From positions 744,001 to 808,000 of the forward strand of contig NZ_CP127832.1 in assembly GCF_030389495.1 (NCBI RefSeq): 64,000 nt of DNA. Reading direction: 5' to 3'. Origin of the DNA: Ligilactobacillus cholophilus (GTDB lineage Bacteria > Bacillota > Bacilli > Lactobacillales > Lactobacillaceae). Below the pieces are notes generated by a model, which saw only the letters and a list, made by a program, of their open reading frames with translations, was not told the origin of the DNA and searched no databases. The translations under genes and the position numbers were made by a program. The first letter of the stretch is position 1, and every line of letters begins with the position of its first letter. Positions 26,692 through 36,302 of this stretch are shown here, one piece after another.

Positions 26692-27843
26692 TTAATGTTT
26701 AAGACGATTAATGATTTTTACCAATATATCAATTGTTCTGTCAATTTCATCTGCAGTATTTTCCACACCAAAACTAAATCTAATTGATTCTTTAGTACGT
26801 TCAGAATTTTCTCCATACATTGCTTTTAAAACATGTGATGGTTCAAGTGATCCTGCCGTACATGCAGATCCTGCCGCAACTGAAATTCCGCTTAAATCCA
26901 AATTGGTAATCAAGACATCATTAGGAACTCCCTTAAACCAAATATTTAATACATGAGGTAACTCACCATCATTCATTTTACCATTTATTTCAAAATCAAT
27001 ATTATTTGCTTTTAATCCTGCAACAATTTGCTCTTTAAATTTATAATAACGATTTGTTCTTTTAATTTTTTCCTCTTTATTATCTATTTCTACCGCTTTA
27101 GCAAAACCTGCAATTCCAGGAATATTTTCTGTTCCTGCACGTCTCATTAACTCTTGGTCTCCACCTCTTATATATGATGGCAATTTTAAACCATCTCGTT
27201 CATATAAAAATCCCAAAAACTTAGGGCCATTTAACTTATGAGCTGAAGTAGAAAGCAAATCAATGTGATCTCTTTGAACATCAATATCTAATAATCCATA
27301 TGCTTGAACTGCATCAGTATGGAACCAAGCATTTGATTCTGAAACAATTTCACCGATTTCATGAATTGGCATTTTACTTCCAACTTCATTATTCCCTGTC
27401 ATTATAGAAACAAGAATTGTATCGTCACGTAATTCTCGTTTTAAATCATCTAAGTTAATTAATCCATTTTCATCTACAGGTAAATATGTTACTTCAAAAC
27501 CCTGACTTTCCAAATACTGCATTGGTTTTAGTACTGCTTCATGTTCTATTGAAGTTGTTATCAAATGACGACCGATATTTTTGCGTTTATTTGCAGTCTG
27601 TATAATCGCAGTATTATCACTTTCAGTACCACCACTTGTAAAAATAATCTCACTATCTAATTTTGCATTTATAGATTCAGCGATTGTATGCCGACTCATA
27701 TCTAATACTGCACGAGCTTCTCTCCCATATGAATTAACTGCAGAAGCATTTCCAAATGTATTGCTCATTGCGTCAGAAATAGTATCTACTACATCTTTTA
27801 ACATAGGAGTCGTTGCCGCATTATCTAAATATATTCTATCCAT
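26692..27843 (-). CDS. Cysteine desulfurase (IscS/NifS family)
   Basis: PLP enzyme that releases sulfur from cysteine as an enzyme persulfide. It has 383 residues. YLDNAATTPM begins at residue 4. GNEVGSKMPI and HTDAVQAYG hold cofactor-contact residues, the PLP lysine is in STSAHKLNGPKFLG, and the active Cys is in GSACTAGS near residue 325. Because mnmA and DUF1831 follow, it probably feeds tRNA thiolation (an IscS- or YrvO-type role) rather than Fe-S assembly. It starts six bases after the nucleosidase gene. Confidence 0.93.
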   Translation of the reverse strand: MDRIYLDNAATTPMLKDVVDTISDAMSNTFGNASAVNSYGREARAVLDMSRHTIAESINAKLDSEIIFTSGGTESDNTAIIQTANKRKNIGRHLITTSIEHEAVLKPMQYLESQGFEVTYLPVDENGLINLDDLKRELRDDTILVSIMTGNNEVGSKMPIHEIGEIVSESNAWFHTDAVQAYGLLDIDVQRDHIDLLSTSAHKLNGPKFLGFLYERDGLKLPSYIRGGDQELMRRAGTENIPGIAGFAKAVEIDNKEEKIKRTNRYYKFKEQIVAGLKANNIDFEINGKMNDGELPHVLNIWFKGVPNDVLITNLDLSGISVAAGSACTAGSLEPSHVLKAMYGENSERTKESIRFSFGVENTADEIDRTIDILVKIINRLKH

Positions 27844-27848
27844 TATAA

Positions 27849-28541
27849 TTACGCCTCTTTTGATAATAATGTTAATATCATTTTTGCAGAACGTTTCCCT
27901 GCTTCAATAATAAATTCATCAAATGATTGGCTAGCTTCTTCATCACCAACATCTGACATCGCCCTAATAACTAAATATGGTACAGAAAAATCATGCGCTA
28001 CTTGTCCTACAGCTGCACCTTCCATTTCACAGCATAATGCATCAGGATAAATTTCCTTAATTTTTTTAATTTTAGCTTTTGAATCAATAAATTGATCACC
28101 AGTTACTATTAAACCTTCTTTTACACTCAAATCGCTCTTAATTGCAGCTTCACGTACTCTAGCTAATAAGTCTTTATCCGCAGGAAAGATTTGAGGTTGG
28201 CCAGGCAATTGACCTTTTTTATAACCAAATGCAGTTGCTTCAGCATCATGGTATGCTGTTCCTGTGGATAATACTACATCACCAACATGCAAGCCATCAC
28301 CGATACCACCAGCTGATCCTGAATTAATTACAAAATCAACATCAAAATTATTTATCAAAAATGCTGCATTAATACCAGCTTGAACTTTACCAATTCCTGA
28401 CTGTACTAATACTACCTCATTACCTGAAATATTGCCTTCATAATATTTCATATCACCAATTGATTGTTCTTTTTCATTATTTAAGTGATTTAGTAATTCT
28501 TTGATTTCTTCTTCCATTGCGCATATGATTCCATATTTCAA
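27849..28541 (-). CDS. mtnN: 5'-methylthioadenosine/S-adenosylhomocysteine nucleosidase
   Basis: Hydrolyses MTA and SAH to adenine and the thioribose or homocysteine sugar, part of the activated-methyl cycle and AI-2 formation. The 230 residues include GIICAMEEEI, VVLVQSGIGKVQAGINAAFL-like sequence, INSGSAGGIG and the active-site CCEMEGAAVGQVA and RAMSDVGDEE. The start is a TTG at 28541, nine bases after AGGAGG; the longer frame begins inside that site. It overlaps nothing but sits close behind the tail-anchored protein gene. Confidence 0.94.
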   Translation of the reverse strand: MKYGIICAMEEEIKELLNHLNNEKEQSIGDMKYYEGNISGNEVVLVQSGIGKVQAGINAAFLINNFDVDFVINSGSAGGIGDGLHVGDVVLSTGTAYHDAEATAFGYKKGQLPGQPQIFPADKDLLARVREAAIKSDLSVKEGLIVTGDQFIDSKAKIKKIKEIYPDALCCEMEGAAVGQVAHDFSVPYLVIRAMSDVGDEEASQSFDEFIIEAGKRSAKMILTLLSKEA

Positions 28542-28554
28542 GTTAATATACCTC

Positions 28555-28944
28555 CTAAAAATTAACAAACCTCATTATCAAATACGTCAAAATAATTAAA
28601 CCAATTAGTATAAATATTACAGCATTTAATTTTCTACTTAATGCTTTTGTTTTACGTTCTGTGTCTTTAATTTTTTGTCGTTTTATTTGATCTACACGAG
28701 ATAAATTTTCTTCGTTTTCTTCATTATTATTTTCATCTAAATCATTTTCAGATTCAAAATCATCTTTAGATTTTTTTCCAATTTTTTTCCACAAGTTAGA
28801 AATATCATCATCTTGTGCCTGTGATCGTCTTAACGGTTTTTCTTCGTCATCTGCAAATTTGGGAGTTTTACTCCGTCGTAATGGTTGATCTGAATTAAAA
28901 TCATCTTGATCATAAAAATGACGATTTTCGTTTTCTTCTTTCAT
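28555..28944 (-). CDS. Tail-anchored hypothetical protein
   Basis: A 129-residue protein with a long, very charged N-terminal region and one C-terminal membrane helix (LNAVIFILIGLIILTYLIM), so the body should face the cytoplasm. Two copies of PLRRS (in PLRRSKTPKF and PLRRSQAQDD) sit in the disordered N-terminus, followed by acidic runs and a basic segment KRQKIKDTERKTKALSRK before the membrane. It lies between the NUDIX and nucleosidase genes with 3- and 13-base gaps, so it is one of the operon's genes. The function is unknown; I recall similarly placed small membrane proteins in lactobacilli. Confidence 0.75.
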   Translation of the reverse strand: MKEENENRHFYDQDDFNSDQPLRRSKTPKFADDEEKPLRRSQAQDDDISNLWKKIGKKSKDDFESENDLDENNNEENEENLSRVDQIKRQKIKDTERKTKALSRKLNAVIFILIGLIILTYLIMRFVNF

Positions 28945-28947
28945 ATA

Positions 28948-29490
28948 TTACTCCATCATTTGCCAAAACATAATAGCCATTAATGTTTTAGCATCACAAA
29001 TTTCACCATTATTAATTGCTTCTTGTACTTCTGCTGCTGATAATTCTACTAACTCTAAAAATTCATCATCATCTTGTGGTAATTCTTTTTTTACTTCTTT
29101 AAGCCCAACTGCATGATACAAATACATCATCTCATCAGCAAAACCTGGAGATGTATAAAATTTAGTAAGTAATTCAAATTGATCTGCTTCAAATCGAGTT
29201 TCTTCATTTAATTCACGTTTTGCAGTTAGTAATGGATCGTCTTGTTCATCCTGTTCGATTTTACCGGCAGGAATTTCCAAAGTAACTTGACCTAATGGTG
29301 CTCGCCATTGTCTAATTAAAACCAATTTATTGTCTGGTGTAATCGCAATTATACCAACTGCTCCCTGATGATGAATAATCTCTCTACTTGCTTTTTTGCC
29401 ATTAGGCAATTTAACCTCTTCTTCTGTCAAATGCACAACTTTTCCATCAAAAATTGTTCTAGTTGATAAAACTTCTTCTTTAAATTTCAT
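28948..29490 (-). CDS. NUDIX hydrolase, ADP-ribose pyrophosphatase type
   Basis: Hydrolyses ADP-ribose or related nucleoside diphosphate derivatives. In its 180 residues the NUDIX box is seen as GKIEQDEQDDPLLTAKREL followed by NEETRFEA, matching GX5EX7REUXEEXGU apart from a Phe/Arg change in its last positions. The preceding LEIPAG and the following TKFYTSPGFADEMMYLY are typical of the ADP-ribose subfamily. First gene of the operon that runs through the nucleosidase and desulfurase to DUF1831. Confidence 0.9.
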   Translation of the reverse strand: MKFKEEVLSTRTIFDGKVVHLTEEEVKLPNGKKASREIIHHQGAVGIIAITPDNKLVLIRQWRAPLGQVTLEIPAGKIEQDEQDDPLLTAKRELNEETRFEADQFELLTKFYTSPGFADEMMYLYHAVGLKEVKKELPQDDDEFLELVELSAAEVQEAINNGEICDAKTLMAIMFWQMME

Positions 29491-29576
29491 ATTATCATCC
29501 TCGATATTGTTGCTTTAATGATAATGATAGCAGACAATTAAAAAAAAATATAGACTAATTAAACCTCAAATAATTA

Positions 29577-29616
29577 AAAATAAAGGACTATAACATGGTT
29601 ATAGTCCTTTATTTTA
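29577..29616 (-). terminator. Terminator of ileS
   Basis: AAATAAAGGACTATAAC and its complement around a 3-base loop, with T residues on the minus strand. Confidence 0.9.
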
Positions 29617-29619
29617 ACT

Positions 29620-32415
29620 TTATTCTTCTAATCCTTCTTCAATTGCTTCAGGATAATCATGTCTAATAATTTCTGCACAGTGTGCACATAACATTGGGAA
29701 ATCATTATCTTCGCCAATATCTGTCTTAATCATCCGACAACGAGGACATACTTCACCTTCTGCTTTTTCGATTTTAACTTTAACTTCGTCATAATCATCA
29801 GCAGATTCATCAGCTTCTGAAATAGGTAAAATATCTAATTTTGAAACAATCATTGCTTGTCTTATATCAGCATTCAAATTACTTAATTCTGCATGAACAC
29901 CATCAGTAACATATAGCTTAACGTGTGCTTCAAATGATTTTCCAATTAATTTATTATCACGTGCAATTTCTAATGATTTGTATACATTTGAACGTACTTT
30001 CATGAAGCGTTCCCAGTTTTCTAAAATTGCATTTTGACCATCATAATAATTTACAGCTGGCATTTCAGATAATTGAGCAAATTCCTCATCTTCATGTAGA
30101 TATTCCCATACTTCTTCTGTTGTATGAGGAATTACTGGTGTGAGTAACTTAGCTAAACGAACAACAATATCATATAAAACAGTTTGCATTGAACGACGTT
30201 TATGACCATCTGCTTCTTCAATATAAATTACATCCTTAGCAATATCTAAGTAAAATGCTGAAAGATCAGTTGTAATAAACTTAATAACTTTCTTATAAAT
30301 ATCATTAAAGTTATATTTAGCATAATCATCCAAGATTTCTTTTGTGAATTGATTTGCCTTAATTTCCATATATTGATCAATCGATTCTAATTCATCAAAT
30401 GGTACTGTATTTTGTTTTGGATCAAAGTCAGTTACATTTGATAATAAGAATCTTAATGTATTACGGATCTTCCGATAACTTTCTGACATTTGTTGGAAAC
30501 TACCCATTGAAACACGTACATCAGCTGAGGTATCAGCACTAAGTACCCATAGACGAATAATTTCTGCACCCATTTGTTTAATTACATCATTTGGTACAAT
30601 TACATTTCCAAGTGATTTACTCATTTTATGACCCTTGCCATCAAGAGTAAAACCTTGAGAAATAACATGTTTATATGGAGCTTGATTATCAACTGCAACA
30701 CTAGTAATCAAACTAGAGTTAAACCATCCACGATATTGATCTGATCCTTCAAGAACCAAATCAGATGGATAAGTTAAATAATCACGTGTTGCTAATACTC
30801 CTTGATGTGATGATCCAGAATCAAACCAAACATCCATGATATCTGTTTCTTTTCTGAATTTACCATTTGGTGAATGTTCACTAGTAAAGCCTTCTGGAAG
30901 TAAATCTTTAGCATCTTTTTCAAACCAAATGTTTGAACCATGTTTTTCAATTAATTTAGCAACATGTTCAATTGTTTCAGGAGTCATAATTGCTTCATCA
31001 TCTTCACCATAGAAAATTGGTAGTGGCACACCCCAAACACGCTGTCTTGAAATTACCCAGTCTCCACGATCTCGAATCATATTGTGAAGACGTTTTTGTC
31101 CCCATTCAGGCATAAATTCAACATCATCAATAGCATTTAAAATATCAGTTCTAATTTTATCAACTGAAGCAAACCATTGTGGTGTTGCACGGAAAATGAT
31201 TGGTTTCTTTGTACGCCAATCAAATGGATAGCTGTGTTCATAATCCATTTGCTTAATTAATGCATTTGAAGCTTTTAATTTATCTAAAGAAATTTGATTT
31301 GCATCTTCATAGAATACACCTTCAAAATCTTCACCAGCTTCTTTAGTTAAATAACCCTTAGCATCAACTGGAGCAAATACATCTAGCCCATATTTTAATC
31401 CAACTTTATAGTCATCTTCCCCGAAACCAGGTGCTGTATGAACTAATCCAGTACCAGCATCTAAAGTAACAAAGTCACCAAGCATAACTACTAATTCACG
31501 ATTTTCATCAAATGGATGTTGAGCTTTAATATTTTCTAATTCAGATCCTTTAACAGTCTTTAAAGTTTTTACATCTGACCAACCAAATAATTCAGCATCT
31601 TGATTTAATAATTCAGAAGCAATAACAAATTTACGTGGATCATCATCATGCTGTACAACAGAATATTCAAAATTAGCAGAAATTGTAATTCCTTCTGATC
31701 CTGGAATTGTCCATGGTGTAGTAGTCCAAACTACCATGTATGTATCATTATCAAGAACACCATTTCCATCAATAACCTTTTCGCCATAAAAAGCAGATGG
31801 AGAAGTCACATCATGATATTCAACTTCTGCTTCAGCTAAAGCAGATTCACTTGACCATGACCAATAAACTGGTTTACGACCTTTATAAATTAATCCCTTT
31901 TCAACCATTTTACCAAAGACACGAATTTCTTGTGCTTCAAATTCTGGATTCAATGTTAAGTAAGGATTATCCCATTCAGCAGAAATTCCTAAACGCTTGA
32001 AATCTTCACGTTGCTTATTAACTTGCTTTAATGCATATTCACGGCATTTTTCACGAAATTCAGCAACTGATAAAGTTTTACGATCAACGCCTTCTTTTTT
32101 CAATTGTTGTTCAATTGGCAACCCATGAGTATCCCATCCAGGTACAAATGGAGCACGAAATCCCATCATAGATTTAGAACGAACAATAAAATCTTTTGAA
32201 ATTTTATTCATCGCATGTCCCATATGAATATTTCCATTTGCATATGGAGGTCCATCATGAAGTACAAATGATGGCTTACCTTCATTTAATTTTTGACGTT
32301 TTTCATAAACTTTATTTTCTTCCCATACTTTTTGACGTTCTACTTCTTTTACAGGAAGATTACCGCGCATTGGGAATTTAGTTCTTCCCATATTTAATGT
32401 TTTCTTAATTCGCAT
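29620..32415 (-). CDS. ileS: Isoleucyl-tRNA synthetase
   Basis: Charges tRNA-Ile and edits valine. It has 931 residues, the standard length. Class I motifs are present: [16 protein letters not shown] (HIGH) near residue 55, the editing domain with [21 protein letters not shown] (KMSKS) near 600, and a C-terminal zinc site with CPRCRMI and CAHCAE. The start is the ATG at 32415 eight bases after AAAGGA; the longer open frame to 32523 runs through the T-box leader and is not real. It is controlled by the T-box upstream and ends at a strong terminator. Confidence 0.97.
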   Translation of the reverse strand: MRIKKTLNMGRTKFPMRGNLPVKEVERQKVWEENKVYEKRQKLNEGKPSFVLHDGPPYANGNIHMGHAMNKISKDFIVRSKSMMGFRAPFVPGWDTHGLPIEQQLKKEGVDRKTLSVAEFREKCREYALKQVNKQREDFKRLGISAEWDNPYLTLNPEFEAQEIRVFGKMVEKGLIYKGRKPVYWSWSSESALAEAEVEYHDVTSPSAFYGEKVIDGNGVLDNDTYMVVWTTTPWTIPGSEGITISANFEYSVVQHDDDPRKFVIASELLNQDAELFGWSDVKTLKTVKGSELENIKAQHPFDENRELVVMLGDFVTLDAGTGLVHTAPGFGEDDYKVGLKYGLDVFAPVDAKGYLTKEAGEDFEGVFYEDANQISLDKLKASNALIKQMDYEHSYPFDWRTKKPIIFRATPQWFASVDKIRTDILNAIDDVEFMPEWGQKRLHNMIRDRGDWVISRQRVWGVPLPIFYGEDDEAIMTPETIEHVAKLIEKHGSNIWFEKDAKDLLPEGFTSEHSPNGKFRKETDIMDVWFDSGSSHQGVLATRDYLTYPSDLVLEGSDQYRGWFNSSLITSVAVDNQAPYKHVISQGFTLDGKGHKMSKSLGNVIVPNDVIKQMGAEIIRLWVLSADTSADVRVSMGSFQQMSESYRKIRNTLRFLLSNVTDFDPKQNTVPFDELESIDQYMEIKANQFTKEILDDYAKYNFNDIYKKVIKFITTDLSAFYLDIAKDVIYIEEADGHKRRSMQTVLYDIVVRLAKLLTPVIPHTTEEVWEYLHEDEEFAQLSEMPAVNYYDGQNAILENWERFMKVRSNVYKSLEIARDNKLIGKSFEAHVKLYVTDGVHAELSNLNADIRQAMIVSKLDILPISEADESADDYDEVKVKIEKAEGEVCPRCRMIKTDIGEDNDFPMLCAHCAEIIRHDYPEAIEEGLEE

Positions 32416-32439
32416 AATCTTATCCTTTCTACTTTCTAA

Positions 32440-32658
32440 TAATAAAAAAATCTCGTCTCCGCAAGGGACGAGATTTTCGTGGTACCACCCAAATTTAAGA
32501 TATAAAATATCTACTTTAGCCATTGATAACGGTAATGAACCGACAATTCCTACTTTAAATATTCAAAATCGTTTAATTAAGATGATAATTTAGTTACAGG
32601 GAACTATCAGTCTTACACCAATCACTGACTCGCTTAAGTTATGTAAAAAAATCGCGTT
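32440..32658 (-). promoter_or_regulatory. T-box riboswitch controlling ileS
   Basis: The leader contains the hallmark T-box sequence GGGTGGTACCACG (minus strand, 32478-32490), whose partner is a strong terminator hairpin at 32447-32477 (arms AAAATCTCGTC and its complement, followed by a T run). A stem I-like part with AGTCAGTGATTGG lies upstream. ATC triplets at 32581-32586 could be the isoleucine specifier, though I could not fold stem I with certainty. Uncharged tRNA-Ile should pair with the TGG of the T-box and favour readthrough. Confidence 0.92.
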
Positions 32659-32662
32659 CTTA

Positions 32663-32691
32663 ATATTAGTCTAATTGATCATCATTTGCAA
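32663..32691 (-). promoter_or_regulatory. Candidate ileS/T-box promoter inside the end of divIVA
   Basis: Minus-strand -35 TTGCAA at 32686-32691, a 17-bp spacer and -10 TAATAT at 32663-32668. The -10 overlaps the divIVA stop codon, giving the T-box leader its own promoter. Confidence 0.55.
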
Positions 32692-33421
32692 AATGTTGAC
32701 CATTTACTTTTTTATCATCATTGTTTGAATTGTCATTATCTGGGAAAACGACAACTGTTTCAGCTTGATCATCAGATGCTGGAGAAACTTCTGCTTCTGG
32801 TTGAACAGGTTGGAAATTAAATTCTTCTTCATTTTCAATAGGATTAATTTCACGAGCGTTTTCTTTATCTAGAGTTTCATCTTGACGAATAGCATCTTGA
32901 ATTTCTTCATAACTACTTGTTTTACCTTGTTTTAAGATAGAATCCCATTCACTACCCTTAACAACTTCAAGTTGAGATTCCATCATAACTTGAAGTTTTT
33001 GACGGAAGATGCGTGCTTGTTTTCTTAAATCATCAGTTTCAATAGCTAATTTTTTAGCTTTTTTAGATGCTTCATCAATGATATTACGTGATTTAGCATT
33101 AGCTTGATCAATAATGTCTTGACCTTGTTTTTGTGCTTCACGATTAATAATTTCAGCTTCGCGTTGAGAATTTGCCTTTACTTTATCAGCAGCTTCTTGA
33201 GCAACAATAATTGATTGGTTCAATGAATCTTTTAAATCATTGAAATATTTCAATTTTTCTTTATTTTGTTCTAAGCTATCACGTAAAGAATCGTTTTCTT
33301 TTAATAAGCTTTCATAGTCTTTGATAATTTGATCTAAAAATTCATTAACTTCATCTTGGTCATAACCATGAAATTTAACGTGAAATTCTTTGTTATTAAT
33401 ATCTAAGGGGGTCAAAGCCAT
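32666..33421 (-). CDS. divIVA: Cell-division protein DivIVA
   Basis: Coiled-coil protein that marks negatively curved membrane at poles and septa. It has 251 residues. The membrane-binding N-terminal domain is MALTPLDINNKEFHVKFHGY and VNEFLDQIIKDYESLL, followed by a long coiled coil (about 45-160) and an acidic, asparagine-rich C-terminal tail. The ATG at 33421 is seven bases after GGAGGT; upstream ATGs overlap that site. It is the last gene of the ftsZ-sepF-ylmG-ylmH-divIVA series. No terminator separates it from the ileS leader, whose promoter appears to lie within its last codons. Confidence 0.95.
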   Translation of the reverse strand: MALTPLDINNKEFHVKFHGYDQDEVNEFLDQIIKDYESLLKENDSLRDSLEQNKEKLKYFNDLKDSLNQSIIVAQEAADKVKANSQREAEIINREAQKQGQDIIDQANAKSRNIIDEASKKAKKLAIETDDLRKQARIFRQKLQVMMESQLEVVKGSEWDSILKQGKTSSYEEIQDAIRQDETLDKENAREINPIENEEEFNFQPVQPEAEVSPASDDQAETVVVFPDNDNSNNDDKKVNGQHFANDDQLD

Positions 33422-33494
33422 CCCCATCACCTCCACTAATAATACATTTTAACATTTAATAAAAGTTTGGACTCAAAAAATATTAAATTTACAC

Positions 33495-34277
33495 TTATTT
33501 TTTAATTATTGAAACACAAACTTTTAATTTTTGTTTTCTCGTTTCACCCAAAACATTGTTTAAACGAATTCTACCAAAACCTCGCACAGAAATTATATCA
33601 TATTTATTTACTAAGTAATCAGGGTGATCTATACTTCCCCAATTTACTTGGACTTTATTATTATTAATCAATTCTTTTGCACGCATTCGAGAAATTCTAT
33701 AACAATTAGCAATTAAATTATCTATTCTTAATGATGAAACTAAGATATTCTGTTCCTCCCAAGAACAAAGAGGAGTTAACATTGCATTTAAATTAATTGG
33801 TTCTAAATGAACATTTATTTTTCCAATTTGATTTACTTGTTCCTGTAAAAAACTACAAATTTTATGCTCTACTATAATTTGCCAATTACTACCATCAGTA
33901 ATGATGTCTCCAACTACATTTCGTTTAATTCCAGAACCCATAATAGATCCTAAAATTTGTCCATGATGTAGTGTCGCAAACTTTTTTGGATACTTAATCT
34001 CTAGTAAAGCAAGTTCGAAATCTTCTTTCTCACATTTAAAGTAGTCTGGATAAAATAAAACTCTTTTTAGATCGGCATCTTGGTAACCACCAAAAGAAGA
34101 CATTTTTACTGGTTCATCTTTTCCCAACAAACTTTGAGCTATATATATTTCTCTAGGATTCAAAAAATCAGTTAATACTGGTTGATAATCAATTTGTGCT
34201 TTTGTAATTTGACTTTCAAGTTTATCAATCACATCATGTTCATCGCTTTTGAAATGCTGATAAACATTTTCATTCAT
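33495..34277 (-). CDS. YlmH family S4-domain RNA-binding protein
   Basis: A 260-residue member of the YlmH family, adjacent to ftsZ and sepF in most Firmicutes. The Bacillus protein acts in ribosome quality control or rRNA binding near division genes. An N-terminal domain (FLNPREIYIAQSLL, DLKRVLFYPDYF) is followed by a C-terminal S4 domain (RISRMRAKELINNNKVQVNW and ISVRGFGRIRL). I chose the ATG at 34277; a TTG five codons upstream is the alternative. It overlaps or abuts the YggT gene end. Confidence 0.9.
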   Translation of the reverse strand: MNENVYQHFKSDEHDVIDKLESQITKAQIDYQPVLTDFLNPREIYIAQSLLGKDEPVKMSSFGGYQDADLKRVLFYPDYFKCEKEDFELALLEIKYPKKFATLHHGQILGSIMGSGIKRNVVGDIITDGSNWQIIVEHKICSFLQEQVNQIGKINVHLEPINLNAMLTPLCSWEEQNILVSSLRIDNLIANCYRISRMRAKELINNNKVQVNWGSIDHPDYLVNKYDIISVRGFGRIRLNNVLGETRKQKLKVCVSIIKK

Positions 34278-34281
34278 ATTA

Positions 34282-34542
34282 TCATATCCCAAATAATAAT
34301 CTAATTAAAAATAATAATCCCTGTTCAACAAATTGTAATGCAAATAATGCAATAATTGGTGAAAAATCAATATTAAAAATTGGTGGGATAAAATGAAAAA
34401 TGTCTAAAAACGGATTTACTATTCGTGCTAAAAAATAACCAAATTTAGTTTGAAGAGCTCCCGGAAACCAAGACATTAAACAATATACAACAATTGCTAA
34501 TGTATACAGGTTAAATAACCCAATAATTATATTACTAATCAA
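34282..34542 (-). CDS. YggT/YlmG family membrane protein
   Basis: An 86-residue inner-membrane protein with two hydrophobic segments (residues about 5-25 and 60-85) and the conserved WFPGALQTKFGYFLARIVNP between, matching the YggT motif. The start is a TTG, six bases after AGGAGT; the nearby ATG is out of frame and hits a stop at once. It lies 13 bases after sepF. The role is not settled; homologues affect chromosome or thylakoid organisation and osmotic balance. The family call is good. Confidence 0.88.
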   Translation of the reverse strand: MISNIIIGLFNLYTLAIVVYCLMSWFPGALQTKFGYFLARIVNPFLDIFHFIPPIFNIDFSPIIALFALQFVEQGLLFLIRLLFGI

Positions 34543-34555
34543 TCATTAACTCCTA

Positions 34556-34993
34556 TTATAAATCTTGAAAATTTGTTTCAGTCAACATTCCTTCAACAGA
34601 ATAATCAGCAGGTGTACATAAGAAAATTTCTTCTCCAAGACGTTTAATATCACCATCTGTTGCAAAAACAACACCCGACAAGAAATCCACTACTCGATGG
34701 ATTTGTTCATTATCCATACGTTGAAAATTAACAATTGCAGCCTGACCGTCGAGTAATCTAGTTGAAATTTGTTTTACATCAGAAAATACTCGAGGCTCAA
34801 AAAGCATGATTTTCTTTTCAGAATGTTCATTTCTACTTACAATTGACATAACTTTATTGCCCCTTGAATTATCTCTTGCAAATTCATCTTTCGCTTTAAT
34901 TGATGTAGTTTTTGATGTTTGTTGATCATTAACTTTTTCTTCATCAGCATCATATCCTTCAAAAAAGCGATTAATTCTTTCGCCTAGTGACAT
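34556..34993 (-). CDS. sepF: Cell-division protein SepF
   Basis: Membrane-bound FtsZ organiser that bundles filaments. It has 145 residues. The N-terminal MSLGERINRFF amphipathic helix would bind membrane, then a charged linker (about 15-60), then the SepF fold with LFEPRVFSDVKQISTRL, QAAIVNFQRMD and VVDFLSGVVFATDGDIKRLG. AGGAGG precedes the ATG. It follows ftsZ by 19 bases. Confidence 0.96.
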   Translation of the reverse strand: MSLGERINRFFEGYDADEEKVNDQQTSKTTSIKAKDEFARDNSRGNKVMSIVSRNEHSEKKIMLFEPRVFSDVKQISTRLLDGQAAIVNFQRMDNEQIHRVVDFLSGVVFATDGDIKRLGEEIFLCTPADYSVEGMLTETNFQDL

Positions 34994-35012
34994 TTGTCAA
35001 GCCTCCTTTAAT

Positions 35013-36257
35013 TTACTTACGACGATGACGTAAAAATGGTGGCGTATTATCATCATCATCTTGGTCAAAATTATTATTTGAAGATGATGAACCGAAAACA
35101 TCAAAATCCTTCTTTTCAACATTTTCGAAATTATCACGCTGAGCATTATTACGATTTGTATTATTCATTTCAGTTGTAATATCCCAATTAGCTAATGGAT
35201 CGTTGTTACGAGTATTTGATGTAGCTTGAGAATTATTTTGTAAACCATTATTTGAACTCATTGAATTGTTGTTCATTGAAGGTTTTGTTGTTTTACGTGA
35301 ATTGCGTTTTTTATCAATTCCAGTAGCAATTACTGTAACTACAACTTCATCTTCTAAGTTTTCATTGATTGATGTACCAAAAATAATATTTACATCACTT
35401 GATGCAGCGTTTGTAACAATTTCTGATGCAGTTTGAGCTTCAAATAAACTCAAGTCTGGGCCACCAGTAATGTTTAATAGGACTTGTTCTGCTCCATCAA
35501 TTGAAACTTCTAACAATGGTGAAGAAATAGCTTTCTTTGTAGCTTCTTCGATACGATTTTCACCATTTGCTGAACCAATACCCATTAATGCCGATCCTTT
35601 ATCTTTCATAACAGTTGTAACATCAGCAAAGTCCAAGTTAACATAACCAGGTGAAGTAATTAAGTCTGTAATACCTTGAACACCTTGACGTAAAACATTA
35701 TCTGCTTCTTGGAATGCTTGTAGCATTGGTGTCTTTTTATCAACAATTTCCAAAAGACGATTATTTGCAATGATAATTAATGTATCAACATGTTCTTTCA
35801 TCTTTTGAACACCTTCAGCAGCAAAACGAGCACGCTTTGGTCCTTCAAAAGAGAATGGTCTAGTTACAACACCAACTGTTAATGCACCCATTTCTTTTGC
35901 TACTTTTGCAATTACTGGAGCAGCACCTGTACCAGTACCACCACCCATTCCGGCAGTAACAAAAATCATGTTTGCACCCTTTAAAGCTTCTGAAATTTGT
36001 TCTTCACTTTCTTCTGCAGCTTTTTCACCAACATCAGGATTTGCACCTGCACCTAATCCTTTTGTCAATTTAGGTCCTAATTGAATTTTTGTTTCAGCGT
36101 TAGAATTTTTTAATGCTTGAACATCAGTGTTAGCAGCAATAAACTCTACACCTTTAACATCTTCTGCAATCATACGATTTACAGCATTTCCACCAGCACC
36201 ACCAACACCGATAACTTTGATATTGGCTTTGTTGTTTTCGTCTACTTCATAGTCCAT
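35013..36257 (-). CDS. ftsZ: Cell-division GTPase FtsZ
   Basis: Tubulin-like GTPase that forms the Z ring. It has 414 residues. [13 protein letters not shown] lies near 18, the signature [15 protein letters not shown] near 105-119, and the synergy loop [11 protein letters not shown] near 208. A variable Asn-rich linker (about 320-400) leads to the C-terminal peptide [10 protein letters not shown], the contact for FtsA, SepF and other partners. GGAGGAG precedes the ATG. It lies between ftsA and sepF in the conserved order. Confidence 0.98.
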   Translation of the reverse strand: MDYEVDENNKANIKVIGVGGAGGNAVNRMIAEDVKGVEFIAANTDVQALKNSNAETKIQLGPKLTKGLGAGANPDVGEKAAEESEEQISEALKGANMIFVTAGMGGGTGTGAAPVIAKVAKEMGALTVGVVTRPFSFEGPKRARFAAEGVQKMKEHVDTLIIIANNRLLEIVDKKTPMLQAFQEADNVLRQGVQGITDLITSPGYVNLDFADVTTVMKDKGSALMGIGSANGENRIEEATKKAISSPLLEVSIDGAEQVLLNITGGPDLSLFEAQTASEIVTNAASSDVNIIFGTSINENLEDEVVVTVIATGIDKKRNSRKTTKPSMNNNSMSSNNGLQNNSQATSNTRNNDPLANWDITTEMNNTNRNNAQRDNFENVEKKDFDVFGSSSSNNNFDQDDDDNTPPFLRHRRK

Positions 36258-36302
36258 TTGGTTCTCCTCCGTTGTTTTTGCTTAAAATTTCCATTCTAAT
36301 TT

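Noticed and set aside
32416-32523. N-terminal extension of ileS to 32523
   Set aside because: It would translate the T-box and terminator hairpin. The ATG at 32415 has a ribosome site and gives the standard length.
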